A DNA stretch of 64,000 nucleotides from Fictibacillus macauensis ZFHKF-1. GTDB taxonomy: Bacteria; Bacillota; Bacilli; Bacillales; Fictibacillaceae. This document shows, one piece after another, positions 35,345 through 44,383 of this stretch. Made by a program: the position numbers and the translations under genes. Under the pieces are notes generated by a model. It ran no database searches. It saw only the letters and a program-made list of their open reading frames with translations, and had not been told where the DNA came from. The stretch covers positions 62,001 through 126,000 of the forward strand of contig NZ_AKKV01000020.1 of NCBI RefSeq assembly GCF_000269865.1, read 5' to 3'. The number at the start of each line of letters is the position of its first letter. Within the stretch, counting starts at the first letter, position 1.

Positions 35345-35881
35345 ATGAGCAGCACCGTTTCTGTCCTGGAAAAAAAGGATTTCATTAAATGGTTTTTAAA
35401 TCATTATCAGTTAAAAAAACGGGAATGCGTCTGGTTGCTAAATTATTTAGTTAGCGATGACACGCTCATGGAAAAGGTTCACTTTGTAGAGAAGGCTGAA
35501 TATTGCCCGAAAGCCATCATTATGTCCGCACAATGCACCGATGGCGTCCCATTTCGCTTCTATAAGCAAAATGTTTTAACGACCGATGCAGAAAAATCAT
35601 TTCATGATATCCGTTTAAATCAAGAAGAGGACATTTTTATTGAATTAAATTTTAATTCTGCCAGATTAACACCAGAGTATGCTTCGGTCTTAGAAGAGAA
35701 CCCGCATTTACCTGAAAATATGGTTACCGATCGAAAATACGGGTTATGGGCTGAATTAATTTTAGATCAATCTGTGACGCAATTTAAGAAACAGAAAATA
35801 CTTGTAGGAATTGATCAAGCCTTAGATCAAAAAGATGAGGAAACCTTTCAATTTCTTACAGAAGAGTTACGAAAATTATAA
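35345..35881 (+). CDS. ypiB: UPF0302 protein YpiB
   Basis: 178 aa, matching YpiB of B. subtilis (179 aa). The N-terminal domain ([23 protein letters not shown]) is the UPF0302 signature and the C-terminal stretch ends in a short acidic helix ([19 protein letters not shown]). Cytosolic, function unknown. GGGGGATCACA lies before the ATG at 35345. Confidence 0.87.
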   Translation: MSSTVSVLEKKDFIKWFLNHYQLKKRECVWLLNYLVSDDTLMEKVHFVEKAEYCPKAIIMSAQCTDGVPFRFYKQNVLTTDAEKSFHDIRLNQEEDIFIELNFNSARLTPEYASVLEENPHLPENMVTDRKYGLWAELILDQSVTQFKKQKILVGIDQALDQKDEETFQFLTEELRKL

Positions 35882-35885
35882 AATG

Positions 35886-35925
35886 AAAAAGCCTTATTCG
35901 TCTTTGGATGAATAAGGCTTTTTTG
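35886..35925 (+). terminator. Terminator of ypiAB
   Basis: AAAAAGCCTTATTC pairs with GAATAAGGCTTTTTT around a ten-base loop. Confidence 0.92.
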
Positions 35926-35955
35926 TTATAAAAAATTTAAAAAAGAGAAGGGAAT

Positions 35956-35982
35956 AGGGGGCCATAAACCGAACTTTTATGG
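35956..35982 (+). other. GGGGGCCATAAAC hairpin (copy 2)
   Basis: CCATAAA and TTTATGG form a perfect 7-bp hairpin just after AGGGGG. It resembles the motif downstream of hisC at 33229-33262. Confidence 0.3.
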
Positions 35983-36024
35983 TATCCAGTTTCTTCTTAG
36001 GGAAGCTTCTCTAAATTTTTCTTT

Positions 36025-36052
36025 TTTACGCGCGCTAGCGCCGCTTTATGAT
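36025..36052 (+). promoter_or_regulatory. Promoter of ypiF
   Basis: TTTACG (36025-36030), 16 bases, TATGAT (36047-36052). The spacer contains GCGCTAGCGC, a 10-bp palindrome. Confidence 0.45.
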
Positions 36053-36087
36053 AAGATGAATACATCCCAAAAAAAGGAGTATTCAAC

Positions 36088-36555
36088 ATGAAGTGGAAAT
36101 CACAAGACGTAGCTATTTATCACCAATCACAAGAATATGTGGATACAGTTGTTGTTCCGCTTATTCCTATGTCTTTTGGAACAGATATGAAAACAGCAGC
36201 GATGATGAGTCAATATGCTCGTTTAATAGTCGAAGAAATGGAACGGCAATTGCATGGACGGCTGTTTTTAGTACCAGAATTTGTGTATGGGCCTTTTGAA
36301 TCAGAAGAAAGCCTTCATTTACGGTTACAAGCCTGGCGAAAGCATGTAAAGGAAGCGGGATTTACCCACTTATTTTATGTGACGAGTGATGTACGATGGA
36401 AAAAGGATGAGCACTTGTTGGAAGATCCCCTGTTATGGGTGCCGGCCATTCCAATAGAAACGATGAGCGCAGAATATCAAGAAGAAATTGTAAAAGAGCA
36501 AGCGAAACAACTGTTTCAAGTCATTGTGAACGAATGGAGCAAAGCCCCTCTGTAA
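36088..36555 (+). CDS. ypiF: DUF2487-type protein YpiF
   Basis: 155 aa, cytosolic, no catalytic motif recognised. It starts MKWKSQDVAIYHQSQEYVDTVVVPLIPM and has a C-terminal helix with KEQAKQLFQVIV. It matches B. subtilis YpiF in size and position immediately upstream of qcrA. AAAGGAG precedes the ATG. Function unknown; its constant place beside qcrABC hints at a link with the complex but nothing more can be said. Confidence 0.82.
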   Translation: MKWKSQDVAIYHQSQEYVDTVVVPLIPMSFGTDMKTAAMMSQYARLIVEEMERQLHGRLFLVPEFVYGPFESEESLHLRLQAWRKHVKEAGFTHLFYVTSDVRWKKDEHLLEDPLLWVPAIPIETMSAEYQEEIVKEQAKQLFQVIVNEWSKAPL

Positions 36556-36577
36556 AAATTGGAGAATCATGTTCATA

Positions 36578-36607
36578 TTGACAGTAAAAGACAACTTAGG
36601 CTATCAT
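36578..36607 (+). promoter_or_regulatory. Promoter of qcrABC
   Basis: TTGACA (36578-36583), 18 bases, TATCAT (36602-36607). No cre or Spo0A box was obvious within the first 70 bases. Confidence 0.6.
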
Positions 36608-36680
36608 GTTAGTGTCCTAGTAATATGTGTAAACTTGTTAGTCCGGTTTGGACGTCATCTACAGCAAGGGGGGGAAATAA

Positions 36681-37184
36681 ATGTCTAAGGAAGATATTTC
36701 TAGACGCCAGTTTTTGAACTATACCTTAACAGGGGTAGGCGGGTTCATGGCTGCAGGGGTGTTAATGCCAATGGTCCGTTTCGCGATTGATCCCGTTCTC
36801 GCAAAAGAGGCGAATCAAGATATGGTAGCGGTTACAGAAGTGGCGAAAATTGGCGATGAGCCGAAACGATTTAACTTCAAGATTAAACAAAAAGACGGCT
36901 GGTATGAATCAGAAGTGACGCTTTCAGCATGGGTGTACAAAAATGGCAAAGGCGAAATTAACGCCTTATCACCAGTTTGTAAGCATTTAGGCTGTACCAT
37001 TGACTGGAATACAGATCCAGGTCACCCAAACCAGTTCTATTGTCCATGCCATGGCGGACGGTATACGAAAGATGGTACGAACGTTAAAGGCACACCACCT
37101 TTAGCACCTCTTGACGTATATGAAAGCAAAGTGAAAGATGGAAAGCTTTATTTAGGAAAAGCGAAACCACGAAAGGGGGCGTAA
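36681..37184 (+). CDS. qcrA: Menaquinol-cytochrome c reductase Rieske iron-sulfur subunit
   Basis: Electron-accepting Rieske subunit of the b6c-type complex, 167 aa. A twin-arginine-type N terminus (SRRQFLNYTLTGVGGFMAAG) anchors and exports the protein. The [2Fe-2S] ligands are in CKHLGCTIDW and CPCHGGRY. A strong GGGGGG-containing site precedes the ATG. qcrB begins 3 bases after its stop. Confidence 0.96.
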   Translation: MSKEDISRRQFLNYTLTGVGGFMAAGVLMPMVRFAIDPVLAKEANQDMVAVTEVAKIGDEPKRFNFKIKQKDGWYESEVTLSAWVYKNGKGEINALSPVCKHLGCTIDWNTDPGHPNQFYCPCHGGRYTKDGTNVKGTPPLAPLDVYESKVKDGKLYLGKAKPRKGA

Positions 37185-37187
37185 TGA

Positions 37188-37859
37188 ATGCTTCAAAAAG
37201 TGTATGATTGGGTTGATGAGCGTTTAGATATTACGCCGCTCTGGCGAGATGTAGCGGATCATGAAGTGCCGGAGCACGTGAACCCTGCGCATCATTTTTC
37301 AGCCTTTGTGTATTGTTTTGGAGGATTAACTTTCTTTATTACCGTTATTCAAATTTTATCAGGTATGTTTTTAGCGATGTATTATGCACCAGATATCGTC
37401 AACGCTTGGGAATCGGTTTATTATTTACAAAACCAAGTAGCATTTGGCGTCATTGTTAGGGGAATGCACCACTGGGGAGCTAGTTTGGTTATTGTTATGA
37501 TGTTCTTACATACGTTACGTGTTTTCTTCCAAGGTGCCTACAAGAAGCCTCGTGAGCTAAACTGGGTCGTTGGTGTGTTAATTTTTGGCGTTATGCTGGG
37601 ACTTGGCTTTACTGGTTATTTATTGCCTTGGGATATGAAAGCCGTGTTTGCGACTAAAGTAGGGATTCAAATTGCTGAAACCATCCCGGTAATTGGTCCG
37701 ATTGCAAAAACGTTCTTATCAAGTGGAGAGATTATTGGGGCTCAAACGTTAACGCGTTTCTTCGCCATTCACGTCTTCTTCCTACCAGCTGCCTTGCTTG
37801 CACTGATGGGAGCTCACTTTATTATGATTCGTAAGCAAGGGATTTCCGGACCGCTGTAA
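37188..37859 (+). CDS. qcrB: Menaquinol-cytochrome c reductase cytochrome b subunit
   Basis: Cytochrome b6-like membrane subunit, 223 aa, with four membrane segments carrying the heme-ligating His pairs (RGMHHWGASLVIVMMFLHTLR and the RFFAIHVFFLPAALLALMGAHF segment). The N-terminal VYDWVDERLDITP is typical of Bacillus QcrB. With QcrA and QcrC it oxidises menaquinol at the cytoplasmic membrane. Confidence 0.96.
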   Translation: MLQKVYDWVDERLDITPLWRDVADHEVPEHVNPAHHFSAFVYCFGGLTFFITVIQILSGMFLAMYYAPDIVNAWESVYYLQNQVAFGVIVRGMHHWGASLVIVMMFLHTLRVFFQGAYKKPRELNWVVGVLIFGVMLGLGFTGYLLPWDMKAVFATKVGIQIAETIPVIGPIAKTFLSSGEIIGAQTLTRFFAIHVFFLPAALLALMGAHFIMIRKQGISGPL

Positions 37860-37931
37860 ACCGCGGTGCATGCACTTATTTTTACCAAGCTACTATGTAA
37901 AAATACATGAATGAAAAAGGGAGGGAGAAAG

Positions 37932-38690
37932 ATGCATCGAGGCAAAGGTATGAAGTTTGTTGGAGACTCCCGTGTTCCAGCTGAGCGCAAGCCGAACGTT
38001 CCGAAAGATTATTCGGAATATCCGGGAAAAACGGAAGCGTTTTGGCCAAACTTCCTTTTGAAAGAATGGATGGTAGGCGCAGTTTTCTTAATTGGTTATC
38101 TTATTTTAACGGTATCTCATGAATCTCCGTTAGAAAGAAAAGCCGATCCAACGGACGCTGGCTACATTCCACTTCCTGACTGGTATTTTTTATTTTTGTA
38201 TCAGCTTTTAAAATATAAATATGCAGCAGGGGATTATGTTTTAATTGGAACGATTGTAATTCCAGGCCTTGCTTTTGGCGCTCTATTGTTAGCGCCGTGG
38301 CTAGATCGCAGTCCAGAACGTCGTCCATCTCGTCGTCCTGTTGCCACAGGCTTAATGCTTCTAGCGCTTATTTCCATTACGTATCTTACGTGGGAATCTG
38401 TCGTGACGCATGATTGGAATAAAGCGGCTCAACAAGGGAAAATCATTACATCAAAAGTTGATAAAAAAGATCCTGGCTATGAAATTTTTAAAGGCCAATC
38501 TTGCATAGGGTGTCACGGATCAGAGCTATCGGGAGGATCAGGCCCATCGCTCATTGGTACGGGCTTAAAACCAGAAGAAATAATGAAAATTGCGCGAAAA
38601 GGGCGAGGTGCTATGCCTGCCAATGCGTTTAAAGGTAACGATGCTGATTTGAAGAAACTAGCAACGTTTATTTCAAAGCAAAAAAAATAA
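37932..38690 (+). CDS. qcrC: Menaquinol-cytochrome c reductase cytochrome b/c subunit
   Basis: Fusion of a subunit-IV-like membrane part (three segments within about 38-165) with a C-terminal cytochrome c domain whose heme site is CIGCHGSE (near 191) and whose likely axial Met is in GRGAMPANAF; 252 aa. The start at 37932 has GGGAGGGAG upstream. It follows qcrB by 72 bases and ends the operon at a hairpin. Confidence 0.95.
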   Translation: MHRGKGMKFVGDSRVPAERKPNVPKDYSEYPGKTEAFWPNFLLKEWMVGAVFLIGYLILTVSHESPLERKADPTDAGYIPLPDWYFLFLYQLLKYKYAAGDYVLIGTIVIPGLAFGALLLAPWLDRSPERRPSRRPVATGLMLLALISITYLTWESVVTHDWNKAAQQGKIITSKVDKKDPGYEIFKGQSCIGCHGSELSGGSGPSLIGTGLKPEEIMKIARKGRGAMPANAFKGNDADLKKLATFISKQKK

Positions 38691-38697
38691 CACTTGG

Positions 38698-38727
38698 AAA
38701 AGCTGGCTTTCATAGTCGGCTTTTTTT
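38698..38727 (+). terminator. Terminator of qcrABC
   Basis: AAAGC/GCTTT outer stem with G-U-rich inner pairing, followed by seven Ts. Confidence 0.7.
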
Positions 38728-38776
38728 ATATGAAAGATAGAATTTTTCACGTAGTTACATTAGGCAATGCGCATGC

Positions 38777-38785
38777 TGTTATACT
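38777..38785 (+). promoter_or_regulatory. Extended -10 promoter of ypjAB
   Basis: TGT TATACT at 38777-38785, about 70 bases upstream of ypjA. Confidence 0.45.
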
Positions 38786-38855
38786 AACAAAGTGGATACA
38801 ATAATATGAGTGAAAAAGAGGTGAAACTGCTACCCTTGAGTAGTAGTAGATTAAC

Positions 38856-39431
38856 ATGATGTATATTCAGACCATACTGCGACAAAAAAGTTTTCTCGTT
38901 CTTCTTCTGCTGATTAATGTGTTAGGGACTGCTTATGGATATTATTGGTATAAAGATCAATTAGCCGAAACGCCTCTTCAGTTTATACTGTTTGTTCCAG
39001 ATAGCCCGACAGCAAGCTTGTTTTTCGTTATCGTACTAATTGGCTTTCTTATGAATCGCAACTTTCCTTTGTTTGAAGCGTTGGCTGCAGTGAGCTTATT
39101 TAAGTACGGCATCTGGGCTGTTGGCATGAATATTGCTGGTGGACTAGTCGGTACAGGATTAAATGCGGCGGGTTATATGCTTATTTTTTCTCACTTAGGC
39201 ATGGCGATTGAAGGATTGTTATATACACCGTTTTATCGAATCAAACGGCATCATCTAATGATTGCGGCGGTTGTGTTACTTCATAACGAAATCATTGATT
39301 ATGTATTTGGGATGATGCCTCGCTATGATCTGCTATGGGCGTATACGAAAGAAATTGCGTATGCTACCTTTTGGCTGAGCATACTCTCTGTATGGCTTGT
39401 CGGATATTTAACGAGGAAGAAGGCGGCTTAA
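38856..39431 (+). CDS. ypjA: DUF1405-type membrane protein YpjA
   Basis: 191 aa with six or so hydrophobic segments (LVLLLLINVLGTAYGYYWY, SLFFVIVLIGFLMN, YMLIFSHLGMAIEGLLY and others). It fits B. subtilis YpjA in size and position after qcrC. No good ribosome-binding site is seen directly before the ATG at 38856, so the exact start is uncertain. Function unknown. ypjB follows 59 bases later. Confidence 0.83.
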   Translation: MMYIQTILRQKSFLVLLLLINVLGTAYGYYWYKDQLAETPLQFILFVPDSPTASLFFVIVLIGFLMNRNFPLFEALAAVSLFKYGIWAVGMNIAGGLVGTGLNAAGYMLIFSHLGMAIEGLLYTPFYRIKRHHLMIAAVVLLHNEIIDYVFGMMPRYDLLWAYTKEIAYATFWLSILSVWLVGYLTRKKAA

Positions 39432-39490
39432 AGGTCTACTCTTGTCCTCTTGTGCATACATTGAATGTATACTGCATAGGAGGGACTTGT

Positions 39491-40282
39491 ATGAAGCGAA
39501 TTCTATTAGCTGTCGTTTGTTGCGTGCTCTTTCTATTTGGAGGCTCATTATCTGCCAAAGCGGTTGAGAATACGGGATCGACGCTTGAAAAGGCGGCTCA
39601 GCTTTCCGATCAAGCGCTAGAGCTCGCAAAGGAAGAACGATACAAGGAAGCAAGTGAGGTCCTTTCCTACTTGTTAACGCAATTTGGGAAATCTGAGGAG
39701 CAAGCAAAGTTAGCACGTGCACAGCAGCGCTTGGTAGATTCAACGATGGAAACGACGCTAGCAACGCTTGGTAAAATCGAAGGGACTCAAGAAGAAAAAG
39801 TGGAGCGATTAACAGGCGTACGCCTCCTGCTTGATGCAATTGTCTCCGATCAACAACCGCTCTGGAAACAGATGGAATATAAAGTGGTCAATCCATTAAA
39901 ACGCATGCAGTTAACGGCGAAACAAGGGCATTCTACTGAGGTGCAAGAAGCAACGAATGAATTTTTAAGCAACTATTATATTGTTCGTCCTGCGCTTTCG
40001 GTTGATATAGCAGAGGAAACGTTTGCTGCCGTTGATGACCAGGTCGCTTTTATTGAAAAAATGCGTAGTCATAGTTTCCAAACGAAAGCCGATCAAGAGC
40101 GGTTAGCTACGGCTACGGCAACACTTGAAAGCGTCTTTACGGATGAAAAAGAAGCATCTGAACCGAGTCTATTCTGGTTAATTACCTCAATCGGTGGCAT
40201 TATTTCGGCTACATTATTTTATGTAGGTTGGAGAAAATACCGAGGAGAAAAAACAAAATTGAAAGAGACCGATAAACGATAA
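39491..40282 (+). CDS. ypjB: Sporulation protein YpjB
   Basis: 263 aa: signal peptide (about 1-26, LLAVVCCVLFLFGGSLSAKA), a long helical extracytoplasmic domain and a C-terminal membrane anchor (LFWLITSIGGIISATLFYVGW) followed by a basic tail. It belongs to the YpjB family, linked with sporulation in B. subtilis. The ATG at 39491 has AGGAGGG upstream. A CATACATT at 39458-39465 resembles a sigma-E -10, but I see no matching -35. Confidence 0.85.
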   Translation: MKRILLAVVCCVLFLFGGSLSAKAVENTGSTLEKAAQLSDQALELAKEERYKEASEVLSYLLTQFGKSEEQAKLARAQQRLVDSTMETTLATLGKIEGTQEEKVERLTGVRLLLDAIVSDQQPLWKQMEYKVVNPLKRMQLTAKQGHSTEVQEATNEFLSNYYIVRPALSVDIAEETFAAVDDQVAFIEKMRSHSFQTKADQERLATATATLESVFTDEKEASEPSLFWLITSIGGIISATLFYVGWRKYRGEKTKLKETDKR

Positions 40283-40292
40283 AGCGTCGGGA

Positions 40293-40321
40293 TTGACAGA
40301 ATTTGCGTCGATTATTACAAT
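40293..40321 (+). promoter_or_regulatory. Promoter of yugP
   Basis: TTGACA (40293-40298), 17 bases, TACAAT (40316-40321). It is a strong consensus-type promoter that separates yugP from ypjB. Confidence 0.7.
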
Positions 40322-40353
40322 AATGGTATTACATTATCGGAGGAATGCACAAC

Positions 40354-41037
40354 ATGACATTTCTTATTTATTTCGCCGTTCTATTGATTATCCCTATCTG
40401 GGCCCAAATGCGTGTCAAACGCACGTACTCCAAGTATTCAGAGGTTGCTAATTCTACTGGCAAAACCGGTGCAGAAGTAGCGCGTGAAATACTCGATCGT
40501 AACGGGCTCTATGACGTAGCGATTGAACCTGTAGAAGGCCATTTAAGTGACCACTATGATCCTCGTGATAAAGTCGTTCGTTTATCAGAAGATAACTATT
40601 ATGGTCACTCCATCGCTGGATCTGCTGTTGCAGCCCATGAAGTCGGGCATGCGATTCAAGATGCGCAGAACTATAGCCCGTTACGTATTCGCCACGCACT
40701 CGTACCGGTTGCGAATATTGGCTCTAACTTTTCGTATTTGCTCATCCTAGCAGGGATGTTGCTAGCCTCTGCAAAGCTTTTACTTGTAGGAATTATTTTT
40801 ATGGGCGCAGCTGTTTTATTCCAACTTGTTACACTTCCTGTTGAGTTTAATGCAAGTAGCCGTGCCATGAAACAAATGGTGGGCAATGGGTTAATTGGAT
40901 CTGGAGAAGAAGAAGGACGTGCGCGTAAAGTATTAAATGCTGCCGCACTAACGTATGTTGCAGCCGCATTAGTTGCTGTTTTAGAGCTTCTTCGTTTCGT
41001 ATTAAGCTACATCGGATTAAGCGGAAGTGACGATTAA
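40354..41037 (+). CDS. yugP: Zinc metallopeptidase, YugP family
   Basis: Membrane metallopeptidase of 227 aa. The zinc motif HEVGH is in AAHEVGHAIQDAQN (near 92-105), and three hydrophobic segments follow (LLILAGMLLASAKLLLVGIIF, LVTLPVEF, YVAAALVAVLELL). The ATG at 40354 has CGGAGG 10 bases upstream; the ATG at 40345 is too close to it. Substrates are unknown. B. subtilis keeps yugP elsewhere, so this is an insertion in the ypj cluster with its own promoter and terminator. Confidence 0.9.
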   Translation: MTFLIYFAVLLIIPIWAQMRVKRTYSKYSEVANSTGKTGAEVAREILDRNGLYDVAIEPVEGHLSDHYDPRDKVVRLSEDNYYGHSIAGSAVAAHEVGHAIQDAQNYSPLRIRHALVPVANIGSNFSYLLILAGMLLASAKLLLVGIIFMGAAVLFQLVTLPVEFNASSRAMKQMVGNGLIGSGEEEGRARKVLNAAALTYVAAALVAVLELLRFVLSYIGLSGSDD

Positions 41038-41060
41038 GAAAACGTGTTAGATTCATAAGA

Positions 41061-41099
41061 AAAAGCGCCGTTGTTATGTTAACAACGGCGCTTCTTTTT
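41061..41099. terminator. Bidirectional terminator between yugP and the yitT-type gene
   Basis: AAGCGCCGTTGTTA (41063-41076) pairs perfectly with TAACAACGGCGCTT (41080-41093). Ts follow on the plus strand and As precede it, so it can serve both convergent genes. Confidence 0.92.
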
Positions 41100-41973
41100 A
41101 TATACCAATAGGGTTTTTATCACTATCTAGTGTAAAGCCTTCTCCTAGTACTTCATGTACATCATTGACGGTAACAAACGCATGTGGATCGACGCGCTCA
41201 ATGACTTGTTTTAAGCGAACAATTTCATTGCGTGCAAAAACACAATAGAGCACTTCTTTTTGCATGCCTGTAAAACTTCCTTTCGCATTTAAAAGCGTTG
41301 CTCCACGATCCATTTCTTCCATAATGAGTGCAGCGATTTCTGCATTTTTCTCAGATATAATCATCGCTGCTTTTCCTGCATAGGCGCCTTCTTGCATAAA
41401 GTCAATCACGCGAGCACCGACAAACACACAAACGAGCGTATACATCGCCTCTTTATAGTCAAGGTAAACGAGGAAGGAAATAATAATGACGCAGGCATCA
41501 AATAAAAACATCGTTTTCCCCATACTCCAACCGAAATACTTCGATCCAAGCCGTGCAATAATATCCACACCGCCCGTTGTACCACCGAAGCGAAAAATAA
41601 TCCCTAAACCAATGCCGATAAATACACCAGCAAAAAGACCGGCAATAATCATATCTTGCTTCAACATTATATGAAGCGAGGAGTAGCGTTGAAAAATAAA
41701 TAAAAATAAGGAAACGCCAACTGTCCCAAACAAGGTATAAACAAAAGAAGTTTTGCCGAGTAACTTCCATCCAATAAAGAAAAGCGGAATGTTTAACGCT
41801 AAGTTTGTATAGGAAGGGTCGATATGAAATAAGAAATAAAGAACGAGTGTAATTCCGGTAAATCCACCTTCTGCTAAATTATTGGCCATATTAAAATGAA
41901 CAATACCAAATGAGAAAATGGCAGATCCTACTAAAATAAACAAAACATTTTTCAAACGGATGGGAAAATTCAT
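41098..41973 (-). CDS. ypjC: YitT/DUF161 family membrane protein (YpjC-like)
   Basis: 291 aa. Five to six membrane segments in the first 190 residues (for example NVLFILVGSAIFSFGIVHF and GVFIGIGLGIIFRFGGTTGGVDII) are followed by a cytosolic C-terminal domain of about 85 residues with the DUF2179-type pattern (GATLLNAKGSFTGMQKEVLYCVF). The start at 41973 has AGGAGG 8 bases upstream on the minus strand. It occupies the ypjC position, divergent from ypjD-dapB. Transport or regulatory role unknown. Confidence 0.88.
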   Translation of the reverse strand: MNFPIRLKNVLFILVGSAIFSFGIVHFNMANNLAEGGFTGITLVLYFLFHIDPSYTNLALNIPLFFIGWKLLGKTSFVYTLFGTVGVSLFLFIFQRYSSLHIMLKQDMIIAGLFAGVFIGIGLGIIFRFGGTTGGVDIIARLGSKYFGWSMGKTMFLFDACVIIISFLVYLDYKEAMYTLVCVFVGARVIDFMQEGAYAGKAAMIISEKNAEIAALIMEEMDRGATLLNAKGSFTGMQKEVLYCVFARNEIVRLKQVIERVDPHAFVTVNDVHEVLGEGFTLDSDKNPIGI

Positions 41974-42010
41974 GTGTATGCCTCCTGAAATTGCGCTAAT
42001 TGCCGTTTTC

Positions 42011-42039
42011 ATTATAAAGGAAAATGGCGCTGTGTTCAA
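42011..42039 (-). promoter_or_regulatory. Promoter of the yitT-type gene
   Basis: On the minus strand TTGAAC (42039-42034), 17 bases, TATAAT (42016-42011). Confidence 0.7.
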
Positions 42040-42052
42040 TCGCTCTTGAAAT

Positions 42053-42081
42053 TTGTCAAAACCCGTATTCTTCGCTAACAT
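42053..42081 (+). promoter_or_regulatory. Promoter of the ypjD-dapB-mgsA-bshB1-bshA-cca-birA operon
   Basis: TTGTCA (42053-42058), 17 bases, TAACAT (42076-42081). It is back to back with the minus-strand promoter of the yitT-type gene. Confidence 0.5.
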
Positions 42082-42113
42082 AAACGATAGGATTGAAGAT
42101 AGAGGTGATTTCT

Positions 42114-42458
42114 ATGAAAAAAACAATGGACATGATGCAACAAGAAGTAGACGCATACATAGGGCAGTTTAAAGAAGGATACTTTAGCCCACTAGCGATG
42201 ACCGCTCGCTTAACAGAAGAGCTTGGTGAATTAGCGCGTGAGGTGAATCACACGTACGGCGAAAAGCCAAAGAAAAATAGTGAAAAAGAGCAAAAAATTG
42301 AAGAAGAGCTTGGGGATTTATTGTTTGTAACGATTTGTTTTGCGAATTCCCTTAACATTGACTTAGAGCAGTCATTTAACACGGTTATGGAAAAATTCGC
42401 AACGAGAGATCGCGATCGTTGGACAAGAATCGATGAAGGAGAGAGCACACATGAATAA
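42114..42458 (+). CDS. ypjD: MazG-like nucleotide pyrophosphohydrolase YpjD
   Basis: 114 aa single-domain MazG-type all-alpha NTP pyrophosphatase. The metal-binding EExxE pattern appears as [17 protein letters not shown] (near 25-41), and the second acidic helix is [25 protein letters not shown] precedes the ATG at 42114. Likely a house-cleaning enzyme for non-canonical nucleotides. The 3' end overlaps dapB by 8 bases. Confidence 0.9.
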   Translation: MKKTMDMMQQEVDAYIGQFKEGYFSPLAMTARLTEELGELAREVNHTYGEKPKKNSEKEQKIEEELGDLLFVTICFANSLNIDLEQSFNTVMEKFATRDRDRWTRIDEGESTHE

Positions 42459-43254
42459 AACCATTTCTGTCGTTATTGCCGGACCTCGGGGTAAAATGGG
42501 AAGAGAAGCCGTTTCGATGGTAACGAACACACCACACTTTCAATTAGTAGGCGTTATTGATCATAAACATGATGGAAAGCTATTACGTGACATGGAAGGA
42601 ATGCCCGCTATGGATCTTCCTGTTTATGGCGAAGCAGAGCGTTGTTTTTTAGAAACGAAGCCTGATGTGCTCGTTGATTTAACGAAGCCTGATGTTGGCA
42701 AGGTACATTTGGAAAAGGCACTAAACCATGGTGTACGACCAGTCATTGGCACTACGGGATTTTCAAAGGAAGATTTAGCACGCGTTACAGCGCTTGCAGC
42801 AGACAAGGAATGTGGCGCTATTATTGCTCCGAACTTTGCAGTGGGTGCTGTCTTAATGATGAAATTTGCACAAATGGCGGCAAAATATTTACCAGATGTT
42901 GAAATTATCGAAAAGCATCATGATCAAAAACTAGATGCACCATCAGGGACCGCTTTAAAAACCGCTCAATTAATTACCGAAGTACGCTCACCGAAAAAAC
43001 AAGGTCATCAAGACGAACGTGAAGATTTACCAGGTGCGCGCGGTGCAGAAATGGAAGGCATTCGCATTCATAGTGTGCGTTTACCAGGTCTTGTCGCGCA
43101 TCAAGAAGTATTGCTTGGCGGGGAAGGACAACTTCTATCCATTAAGCATGATTCGATGAATCGTACGTCCTTTATGCCTGGTGTGAAGCTATGTATTGAA
43201 ACTGTGATGAAACTTGATCATCTCGTCTATGGGTTAGAAAATATTATAGAATAG
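42451..43254 (+). CDS. dapB: 4-hydroxy-tetrahydrodipicolinate reductase
   Basis: NAD(P)H-dependent step of the diaminopimelate/lysine pathway, which also feeds dipicolinate for spores, 267 aa. Rossmann motif [15 protein letters not shown] (near 7), catalytic [16 protein letters not shown] (near 153), and the VIGTTGF block are present. GAAGGAGAG precedes the ATG at 42451. Confidence 0.96.
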   Translation: MNKTISVVIAGPRGKMGREAVSMVTNTPHFQLVGVIDHKHDGKLLRDMEGMPAMDLPVYGEAERCFLETKPDVLVDLTKPDVGKVHLEKALNHGVRPVIGTTGFSKEDLARVTALAADKECGAIIAPNFAVGAVLMMKFAQMAAKYLPDVEIIEKHHDQKLDAPSGTALKTAQLITEVRSPKKQGHQDEREDLPGARGAEMEGIRIHSVRLPGLVAHQEVLLGGEGQLLSIKHDSMNRTSFMPGVKLCIETVMKLDHLVYGLENIIE

Positions 43255-43267
43255 AAGGTGGTAGCCT

Positions 43268-43684
43268 ATGCGTATTGCCCTCATTGCTCATGATAATAAA
43301 AAGCAAGAAATGGTGCACTTCTCTATGGCGTATGAAGGAATTTTAGAAAAACATGAACTGTTTGCTACAGGAACAACGGGAAAAAAGGTGATGGCAGCGA
43401 CCAATTTAAACGTCACTCGTTTTCAATCGGGTCCTCTAGGTGGCGATCAACAGATTGGTTCTTTAATTGCTCAAAATGCGATGGATCTCGTATTGTTTTT
43501 TCGTGATCCGCTAACACCGCAGCCTCATGAACCGGATATTTCTGCGCTCATTCGCTTATGCGATGTGTACCAAATACCTGTGGCTACCAATGTAGCAGCT
43601 GGTGAACTTTTTATTCGTGCGCTAGAGCGTGGCGATTTGGATTGGCGAAAAATTATTAAAGAAAGAGAAGACCGTCATGAATGA
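43268..43684 (+). CDS. mgsA: Methylglyoxal synthase
   Basis: Converts dihydroxyacetone phosphate to methylglyoxal, 138 aa. Family features are [10 protein letters not shown] at the N terminus, the phosphate-binding [17 protein letters not shown] with the catalytic Asp, and [23 protein letters not shown] precedes the ATG. bshB1 overlaps its 3' end by 8 bases. Bacillithiol helps detoxify methylglyoxal, so the pairing with bsh genes makes sense. Confidence 0.95.
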   Translation: MRIALIAHDNKKQEMVHFSMAYEGILEKHELFATGTTGKKVMAATNLNVTRFQSGPLGGDQQIGSLIAQNAMDLVLFFRDPLTPQPHEPDISALIRLCDVYQIPVATNVAAGELFIRALERGDLDWRKIIKEREDRHE

Positions 43685-44372
43685 TTATAAAAGCTGGCTT
43701 GCGATTGGAGCGCATGCAGACGATGTTGAAATAGGAATGGCTGGTAGCATCGCGCTTCATACGGCAAAAGGCGGACACGTCACCATTTGTGATTTAACTG
43801 AAGCTGAGTTATCGTCCAACGGAACCGTCACTTTACGAAAAGAAGAAGCGCGTCAAGCAGCCAAGGTGCTTGGTGTAGAGCGTCGATTTACAATAGGCTT
43901 ACCTGATCGCGGCTTGTATATGAACCAAGAAGCGATTATGCAAATTGTCTCGCTGATTCGTGAAGTGAAACCAGATTGTCTTTTTATTCCTTATTGGGAA
44001 GATCGGCATCCTGACCATGGCAATGCCGCCAAACTCGTCGAAGAAGCTGCTTTTTCAGCAGGTGTTAAAAACGTTTTGGATCCTAAAGGGCACGCACCTC
44101 ACCGCGTCGGCCACATTTATTATTATTATATTAATGGCTTTCATAAGCCGTCATTTTGCGTGGACGTTTCCGCTGTTTATGATCGGAAAATTGAGGCGCT
44201 CCAATGTTATCGTAGTCAATTTACAAAAGGTGAGCATAGTTTTGATACACCGCTCGTTAATGGCTATATTGAGGGTGTTAGTGCACGTGAGAAAATATTC
44301 GGACAAGAAGTTGGCGTCACCTTTGCGGAAGGTTTTTATACAAAAAAACCGCTACTAGTTCAAGAGATGTAA
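43677..44372 (+). CDS. bshB1: Bacillithiol biosynthesis deacetylase BshB1
   Basis: Zinc-dependent deacetylation of N-acetylglucosaminyl malate, second step of bacillithiol synthesis, 231 aa. The LmbE/PIG-L zinc motif is [12 protein letters not shown] (near 8-19), with further ligands in [12 protein letters not shown] (near 106). The ATG at 43677 overlaps the mgsA stop. An open frame continues upstream within mgsA but has no site. Confidence 0.95.
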   Translation: MNDYKSWLAIGAHADDVEIGMAGSIALHTAKGGHVTICDLTEAELSSNGTVTLRKEEARQAAKVLGVERRFTIGLPDRGLYMNQEAIMQIVSLIREVKPDCLFIPYWEDRHPDHGNAAKLVEEAAFSAGVKNVLDPKGHAPHRVGHIYYYYINGFHKPSFCVDVSAVYDRKIEALQCYRSQFTKGEHSFDTPLVNGYIEGVSAREKIFGQEVGVTFAEGFYTKKPLLVQEM

Positions 44373-44383
44373 GGAGAACAGTT

